A DNA stretch of 64,000 bases from NCBI GenBank assembly GCA_024220505.1, contig JAKZZE010000023.1:62001-126000 (forward strand), in the 5' to 3' direction. Both the position numbers and the translations under genes were made by a program. The notes under the pieces were generated by a model. It was not told the origin of the DNA. It worked only from the letters and a program-made list of their open reading frames with translations, and ran no database searches. The DNA comes from Rhizopus arrhizus. Lineage: Eukaryota; Mucoromycota; Mucoromycetes; Mucorales; Rhizopodaceae. Positions 56,898 through 64,000 of the stretch are shown here, piece after piece (the first letter of the stretch is position 1; every line of letters starts with the position of its first letter).

Positions 56898-57239
56898 ATG
56901 TTTAAAAGTTGTGCGCAAAAAAAAAAAGAGACATTTTTTTTTTCACTCAAGACGATATATGCTCAATCCTTTGGTCTTTTCAGCGGTTTCCTTTTGTTGG
57001 CAATACTGATCTCTGGACTCTCAGCTGCTGTGTGCTTTCCGTTATTTGGCACACCCATTAGAGATTTACTATTGACGGCTTTCCTTTTATTGATAAACAG
57101 CTGGCCACTCGTGCTATGTCGCAGTTTGCCATCCTCAAAAGGGGCAGACTCTATCTTGACTAGCATGTTCAATCGCCTACACTCTGTTTCTTTTGGTTCA
57201 CACCGCTCTCAGACGGGTGACTCTGATTATGTTTTATAA
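56898..57239 (+). CDS. Possible small membrane protein, 113 residues
   Basis: One frame from ATG at 56898 to TAA, with two hydrophobic segments (FGLFSGFLLLAILISGLSAA and DLLLTAFLLLINSWPLVL) and a Ser-rich hydrophilic tail. The N-terminus includes Lys and Phe runs from homopolymers, so the real start may lie elsewhere or an intron may remove them. No family recognised. It ends 133 bp from the convergent CCT7 gene. Confidence 0.4.
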   Translation: MFKSCAQKKKETFFFSLKTIYAQSFGLFSGFLLLAILISGLSAAVCFPLFGTPIRDLLLTAFLLLINSWPLVLCRSLPSSKGADSILTSMFNRLHSVSFGSHRSQTGDSDYVL

Positions 57240-57371
57240 ATAAAAATAAGCCATTTATTTACAAAAAAAAAGGAACATATTTCAACAAAACAAGAACGGT
57301 TGCGTGCAGACTTATTGCTTAATTATCAAAAAAAAGTTTATTCAAGTACAAGATGGATGTACTTTTTTTTT

Positions 57372-59402
57372 TTATCGACTTGGCATACCACGTCCACGAC
57401 CAGCACCAGGTCCTGCTTGAGGCTTTTCACTTTGTGCATTCTTAACAGTTTCATCCACTGATAAAATTAAACAAGCAGCTTCTGTAGCAGCAGCAATCGC
57501 ATTGATTTTTACAAGTGCTGGTTCCCAAACAAACGCCTTAAAATTGTCTGCGATAGTCTCATTATTTATATCCACACCATACCAAACACCGTCTAAAAGA
57601 AAGGGTTAATAAAAAAAAAAACAAGATATAGTCTTGTGTGTACCTTGTGCGTGCTTCATTCTTAATTTATTCAGGATATCAGTAGCATCAAAACCAGCAT
57701 TGTCACATAACTGTCTAGGAATGATTTCGAATGCCTTTGCATAAGCGCCAATGATCAATTGCTGCTTTCCTTCAATTGTACGAGAATGAATACGAAGGTA
57801 TTTAGAAAGTTCCATCTCAGTAGCTCCACCACCAGCAACAATCAAATTATTCTTGATCGCACGTCTCACAATCATGATCGCATCATGAAGAGAACGTTCA
57901 ACTTCAGCAATAAATTGTTCGGCACCACCACGAAGGATCAATGTACAGGTCTTGGCTTGAGGACATCCTTCAAAGATATTGAAACGTTCACCACCCACCT
58001 GTCTTTCTTCAAATTTTTCACACTGACCCAGATGCTCCGAACGTAAATCAGAACAGGTTGATTGAATAGAACCACCTACAGCTTGGACAACACGATCCAT
58101 ATCATCCTTTGCCACACGACCAGCACAAAAGATGTCACGATCAGCAAAGTATTGTGTGGCCAGGTCACCAATCGGTAACTTGGAAAGAACTACCTTGGCG
58201 CCACTGGCCACGATCGCTTCCAACTTTTGGAAAATAATTTGCCATTCGGCATCCACGATCGCTTGATATTCAGATACCTCTTCCACACGTACTTCAGCAT
58301 TATCCTTTTCTGCTTTCAATTCAAGTTCGACGTTGAGACATAAAATCTTGGGCTGCTTGAAAGATTTGGGCTGTTGTTCGAAACCTGCATAGGAAAAGGT
58401 CTTTTTGAAAGCTACACCGTTGACCAACACAGAATCTTGCATGGCACCACCAGGAACTCGCTTGATACCGATCAAACGTTCATTTAAACTTTCTTGATCG
58501 AGTGATAAAACAGCATCAACTACCATCTTGGTGAAAAAGTCCTTTTGGGAATAAATCAATTTGGAATTCATGGCGGTAGCTGCACATTTAGAAAGTAAAT
58601 CACGGAATTCACTGATATTTATATTAGTTCCTTCCTTTCACAGCTGTCTTTTTCCTTCTTTTCTCTTACGATTCATTATTTTTATCAATTTTAACAGCCA
58701 GTTCATTTACTTTTTCAATTGCCTATATAAAAAAAAAGTATGAACACCAACTCTATAGATTCCGATCTTTTCTAGTTACCAAACGAGCAGCAGCTCTGTA
58801 ACCTTTAATGATAACATGAGGACTAACACCTTCTTCAATATAATTTTTCACTTCCTTTAGCAATTCACCAGCAAGTAAAACTACACTTGTTGTACCATCA
58901 CCCACCTATTATACCAAAAGAAAAAATAAGCAACAAAAAAGAGCATAAAATATTTTTTTTTTCAGGTACCTCAGCATCTTGAGAGCGAGCAATGTCAACA
59001 AGTGTCTTTGCAGCAGGATGAACAATATCGAGTAATTTCATAATCGTCGCACCATCATTAGAGATGGTCACTTCGCCTCTGCTGTCCACCATCAATTTAT
59101 CCATACCTCTTGGACCGAGCGTTGTTTTTACGGTATCAACAACAGCAATACATGCATTGATATTGGAAAGAAGTTGGCCTTTTCCTTGAGATGTATCAGT
59201 ACCTTCTTTTAAAAGAATGATTTGCGGTTGCTACAGAATAAAAAGCTGATTAGTGTTCTCCCTTCCTTCAACCAATGTATATTCAGTGTTAAAAAACCAC
59301 TTCTTCCAAAGGTATTTAAAATGGCGCGTTCTCTCCTTTGTATTGGAAGATGAGGTAGATTTTTTATAGTGAAAGGTACTGTACCATCATAGAACGTGAC
59401 AT
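57372..59402 (-). CDS. CCT7: T-complex protein 1 subunit eta (CCT7)
   Basis: Exons 59402-59385 (only 18 nt: MSRSMM), 59230-58970, 58905-58780, 58722-58670, 58611-57644 and 57592-57372 give 548 residues, the normal length for CCT eta. Marks are [50 protein letters not shown] (ATP binding), [44 protein letters not shown] and a C-terminal [12 protein letters not shown] is the cytosolic double-ring chaperonin that folds actin and tubulin. The tiny first exon is supported by phase and by a donor directly after it. Divergent from nothing close: 665 bp of non-coding DNA separates its ATG from TRM6. Confidence 0.95.
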
Positions 59403-60068
59403 GGTGAAAAATAGATGTGTGTTTAGATGAAAAAGTTTAAAAAACTATTTGACAGGAAAAAAAAAAAGTAAGGAGAAAATAAAGTGACTTTCAGCGGGGA
59501 GTCAATTGCCACATGCATATTTCTTTGAAAAGGTTGCTTATTTTAATTAAGCGAGTGGTACTTGCTCATTAAGGTAGTCAAGAGAGAGAGAAGGAGTACG
59601 AAAAAAAAAAAGGATAAGCCAAAAAGATTCTGAATGATTGCTCAAGAAAAGAAGGAAATTATTAATTACGATTGGCCTACGTCATTAAAAGCATTTATAG
59701 TTTTATAAAACATGTACACAAACCACCTGGTGCTCTGGCTGCAAAAAAGATTCTTGCCATTCGCTCTTGAGCTTAATTTACAACGCATGCTACCTCAAAG
59801 CAGAAAGATCTATGGTTTTTGGGTTGATAGACTATACATTTGATTCTGTTTTAACTTGGATGTTTTTGTATATCAGAGTAGATCAAAGCTTTATAAGAAC
59901 GGATCAACCAAACAAATTTATATTACAGCATGAAACTCTAATTTGTTTATTTTTGAACAAAAATATTTTACTACAAATCGTTTCAATGCTGAACAAATTT
60001 TTAAAAAAAAAAAGGTGAGTGTTGAGATGGGATTCTAATACTAATGGATTTCTATAAAAAGAGTCTAT
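59403..60068. other. Intergenic, nothing recognised
   Basis: Upstream region of CCT7 and downstream region of TRM6. An 83-codon frame at 59767-60018 has no family features. Confidence 0.5.
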
Positions 60069-61664
60069 TTATGTCGTCTTTTTCTTTTTATGGCGTCTGC
60101 TATCGTCTCTTTTCACTAGTGACATATCAAATGGACAATCAATAACGCGAATGGCTGATAAAAGATATCCTCCTCCTGCGCTTGTATTCATGTTTGGATG
60201 CATTCTTCCCGGTAACACTTGGTATTGTCGCAAGAAACTTTCTGTAATGTCAGCATTAATGAATTCAGGGCATCTTCTCATCCAATAAGCTGCTTGTAAC
60301 AGTAATTCTTTACTAAAACTGTAAACGACAATCGGTCTGGATCCACTGACGTATTTCATTAATTCTTTAATGATTGATTCCGGTGTACAGTTGGATGAAA
60401 TAACCAAACTATCTGGTGTTAGTCATTCACTTTTATCATTCTCATTTATATTTTACCCATCAAAATCACCATCAAACAAAAGCTGCCTTGATTTTGTCTT
60501 GTAATCGTAACTGCTCTTACGTCTCAAGTAAGATCTCTTTGCATGAATATCTAACGCTTCAATTTGTTCCTCCGTCAAAATTTCAAAAGGATCTAATTTA
60601 TAAAATTAGGGTTATTTCATAGGCCCATTTCTATACTAAATTCCTTACCATTAGGTGTTTCTGGATCAACAGATGCAAAGGGGACTGTATAAAGTGTTTC
60701 AACTACTGACTTTGGAAAGTTCATATATCTTAAAATATCATAATTGTGAAAATCGCCTTCATGCACTGCTACCAATTGACCAAAGCCACCCATTCTTTCA
60801 AGCATAGCTGAAACGATCAAGCCTTGTGTATCATCTACAACTAACATCTTGCTGTTGGCGTGAACATTGGATAAGGAAAGCAATTGCGAAAGTGTGTCAA
60901 TTCGAAGATGTCTATCAAAAACGTTTTCTACAGTGTAAGTAAAGAACAAGATTGTTGCGAATGAATCATCTTACTTTGTCTTTTCTGGGTTTTTGTTGAA
61001 AAAATAATCCGTGATGGTGTACAAAGAGGGTCGAATAGGTGTAAATACTTTCATGAATCTAAAGAAAAGCAGGTTTCAATATACTTTTCTTATGCAACCG
61101 TTCCAGATGTTTACTTTTTCTTTTTACGTTCAATGTATTTCGCTTTAGAAAATTCAGTCTTCTTATCAAATTCTGAATGAGCAGCAACCATTTTGTTGAT
61201 GATTTCTTCAGTATTTAAAGTTCCTTTTAAACCTTCCGCTTTCAATCTCAATACTTCTTCTTGTGTTAATTTTTGTACAGTTGTATCATCAATAATCAGT
61301 TGATTATTTGCTTCCGTTTCCTCTTTTCTTTGGTTTAGAATAAAAAAAAAATCGATTACAACTGTTACTTACCAACACTTGTATTCTTTGCAACATGCTG
61401 AACTGGACGAATATCATTATTTTCTCCATAGATTTCATAAGATAATCCAAAAGGTTTTCCAATAAGTTTATCTGAGTTGAAAGAACCAAATTTACCAAGA
61501 TTCACTGTTCTGTATAAAATATATTATTAACAATTTATTTGAAATAATGTCAAAGAAGCTTACGTATCGGCTTTCAAATTGACAATCTTTACATTGCCAC
61601 TTGGCATTTGAACCAATATTTGTTCATCAACTTGTATAAAAGCGTTGCTAGTAGTTTTTGACAT
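60069..61664 (-). CDS. TRM6: tRNA (adenine-N1)-methyltransferase non-catalytic subunit TRM6
   Basis: Exons 61664-61564, 61509-61373, 61322-61115, 61058-60975, 60911-60649, 60592-60457 and 60408-60069 give 422 residues in one phase. Marks are QVDEQILVQMPSGNVKIV, LGKFGSFNSDKLIGKPFG, LRIDTLSQLLSLSNVHANSK, VVDDTQGLIVSAMLERMGG, LVISSNCTPES and a C-terminal GYLLSAIRV. TRM6 (Gcd10) pairs with TRM61 to make m1A58 in tRNA and is needed for stable initiator tRNA-Met. As in the family, no SAM-binding GxGxG motif is seen; TRM61 carries it. Two introns use the second of two close AG acceptors; the alignment with the family decides this. Confidence 0.9.
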
Positions 61665-64000
61665 TGCTTTATATGTAAAAAAAAAAAAGGTATAAAAAAA
61701 AAAGTTGATAAAAAAAGTAACCGTGACTGCTTAAATCGTTGCGAAGGCTTGTTTTATGCAGTTTCAGGCACAAGCTAAAGAAGGTGACATATTAATTAAT
61801 AATTATAGTCTTTTTAGTTTTAAGCAGTTTACGCTATTTTAATCCACGTAAAAGCTTTACGATACAATGCATATGACTAAAAAGAAAAGATGAACTTTAC
61901 AGTCATTCCTCCAAGGATCGTATATTTGTGTTTATTCTGTTTAAAAATTCATGCAAAGCTTATCAGTTCACCTTTCAGGTTACCTTTACACAAAGCTCAA
62001 TGGATATTGCCCACTTTTAGGCATGGCTGTTGAAAACAGAATTGTACTGAAGTTTAGTGTAGTCATGGATCACAATGGTCATCATCCAAGGTGTCTCAAG
62101 TCGATTACTACAAGTTATTGCTTTTGAATGATCATTCTCTTGGTACCTTTATGTGTTTATTGAGAACTTTAAGCACTAATAAGCTTTTCATACAGCATTG
62201 CATATCCAGATAATCCATTTGAAGCATGATAGCTATATACTTCCTTTTTTGTTCTTTTAGATTTGGTTATGCTCACTTGTCCGCTGATGGTTTCATATCT
62301 TTACAACTAAAAGGTAACATCCTTGTGGCAGTTACGTTCTGATCATTGGTATCGTACTTGCCTTGTAATAGCGGCATTGAAAGAACTGCTTTGAATTCTG
62401 ATCTATATAACTCAATTCAATCGCTGTTCGCGTTACTTGTACACTTTATGGAACAGATACAGAATTCAGACAGAGGTAAATTGCTTGTCTCACACAAGTT
62501 AAGCTTGTTTCTAGTTGCTAGTCGGTTGTCTTGTTATCCTGAACAGATAGAAGAACAAAAGAGCTCTCAGAACACCTGTTATTATATTTAATTGTTTTAT
62601 GGCTAGACACCATGACTGCATTCGATCAAAGATTTCTTTGTAAACTTTCCCTCCTTCTCCTCTTGTTAATCCTTACTCTCCCCGTACATCTAATATCAAA
62701 AGATATCACCGGGTCAATTTCTACAGTTTCATGGCATGGCTCAACGTGCACTGGGACAAATAAGCCATAGAAAACTGTCTCTTTTCGTATTGTAAAAGCA
62801 GCATGAACTGTTTAGATCAAGTAAAGGTTTGCTAGATAGCCCTAATCTACCTTTGGTTATCCATAGGGAAGCAATAGAAAGCTGATTTCTTTGCTAGAAG
62901 ACAACGGTGTTCAGAAAGTGAGAAGATAAAAATGGGGTGTAACCTAACACATAAATCGGTGCAACGTATCTTGGAAACCCAAATGGATAAAATAGACTAG
63001 ATATTAACACTGCAAGCTAAGGTGTGTATGATATTGGAAAACAAGACAAATAGTATGCTGTTTCATATTAGATGAAACAAGCAGAGTTTATATGTTTGGC
63101 TGCATGTACTCACCTATCTGGAGTTTATTGTCGTGAGAAATTCGAATGAACGATGTAGTCAGGTGGTTAAGAGAGAGAAAGAGAACCATAAGTTGATGAA
63201 GGCTAAGGTGTGAAAAAGATTTGAAGACAGGAGGATAAAGTGAAGTATGGTAAGAATATTTGCATTTTTTTTTTGTGTGTATATGGCAGTAGAATTGAAA
63301 GAAGAAGGGGTCAAAAGATACTTGACAAGTGTGAAAAGGTTTCATGTAATGTGTTGCGATCTTTGATGATTTAAACTGTGCTTCTCATCGTTAGATGTAT
63401 GTTGATGTTATATTCGTCTGTTGTTCTTTAAAGGAATAGTTTTGATTTGTTCATTTCTCTTTACTGCCATAAACTCACCAATTAGTCCGACACTCATCCA
63501 CTTGTGATTCTAAACGTATTAGCAATCATTAAACCAAGGTTTTTTTTTTTTGAAATATAATTTTCCTAATCGAACGCTCTAAGATCAAAAGAGGAGGGTT
63601 TACTAAAAAGACTATTTTACATTGTAAATTACTACTGAATAATATTATTGTGCCAAATGAGCTGTTTTGATAAATATGCATTAATTTTATGTTTTATTAG
63701 GCATTGATAGTATAAATCGAAAGGAATCATCAATTTTTCTCAAAGCTTCTGATGATCAAATGCGTAGTACTTACTAACATGACTATCTATGATCCATCTT
63801 TTTATCAGGCTGTACGTTATCAGACACACTTGTTGATTATAAAGTTTACTTGTTGATCAGAATAAGAAAATAGGTATAGCCAGATGGATCTAACACAGGT
63901 CATTTTTTTAAGCAGAAAGCAGTGATACCCGCTTCTTTTTTAATTACTCCATGTTCTTGTGTTAATCTCTTTGTATACAATGTCTTTTACAAAATTCATC
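61665..64000. other. Distal intergenic region, nothing recognised
   Basis: 2.3 kb upstream of TRM6 to the window end. Short frames only (for example 62346-62591), none with family features. Promoter elements of TRM6 must lie at its left end. Confidence 0.5.

Noticed and set aside
59767..60018. 83-codon frame between CCT7 and TRM6
   Set aside because: Starts at a non-ATG-like context, hydrophobic/AT-driven composition, ends in a lysine run from a homopolymer.

Overview
The window looks like nuclear DNA of a filamentous fungus, most likely Mucoromycota and probably Mucorales. This is inferred from the many short AT-rich introns (about 42-70 nt), the AT-rich intergenic DNA full of A/T homopolymers, and the fungal character of the proteins (a Sec10-type exocyst subunit, a Bcs1 AAA protein, chromodomain Ty3/gypsy elements). 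No rRNA, tRNA or CRISPR array was recognised.

Positions 1 to about 23 kb are a nested transposable-element block. It holds four pieces of one LINE family (267-3090, 8439-9056, about 9140-11130, 18766-19287). It holds two Ty3/gypsy gag-pol elements of related but different families: family Z at 3091-7426 on the plus strand and family X at about 11791-18114 on the minus strand. It also holds two copies of one Tc1/mariner-type transposon with TA target duplications (1-266 and 14706-16335), a three-exon Merlin/IS1595-like transposase (7427-8214), and LTR copies of three families. LTR-1 is at 11131-11790, 18115-18765 and 20734-21384. LTR-X is at 17978-18114, 19527-19867 and 20521-21520. LTR-Z is at 3091-3167, 7006-7426 and 22099-22862. 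Target-site duplications give an order for part of the nesting, and at least one LTR is a visible recombinant.

Positions 24.1 to 61.7 kb are a genic block. In order it holds a predicted 7-TM protein, dynactin p27 (DCTN6), a mitochondrial rhomboid protease, exocyst Sec10, a membrane-anchored PC-esterase-like protein, and a 7.5 kb stretch with no recognisable gene. Then come a small unknown protein, casein kinase 2 alpha, a URI/Bud27-like prefoldin, a PP2A B56 regulatory subunit, a Rap-GAP protein, an integrase-zinc-finger-like protein, Bcs1, a decayed gene, a small membrane protein, CCT7 and TRM6. These are housekeeping and cell-polarity genes with no operon logic. Several are divergent pairs sharing a promoter interval (DCTN6/rhomboid, CK2/URI, B56/Rap-GAP) and several converge within tens of bases (small protein/CK2, URI/B56, integrase-like/Bcs1). 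The last 2.3 kb holds nothing recognisable.

Exon structures were worked out by hand from splice signals, reading phase and family knowledge. For most multi-exon genes the exon lengths sum to an exact multiple of three. The two exceptions, CK2 alpha and URI, each miss by one base and are flagged.
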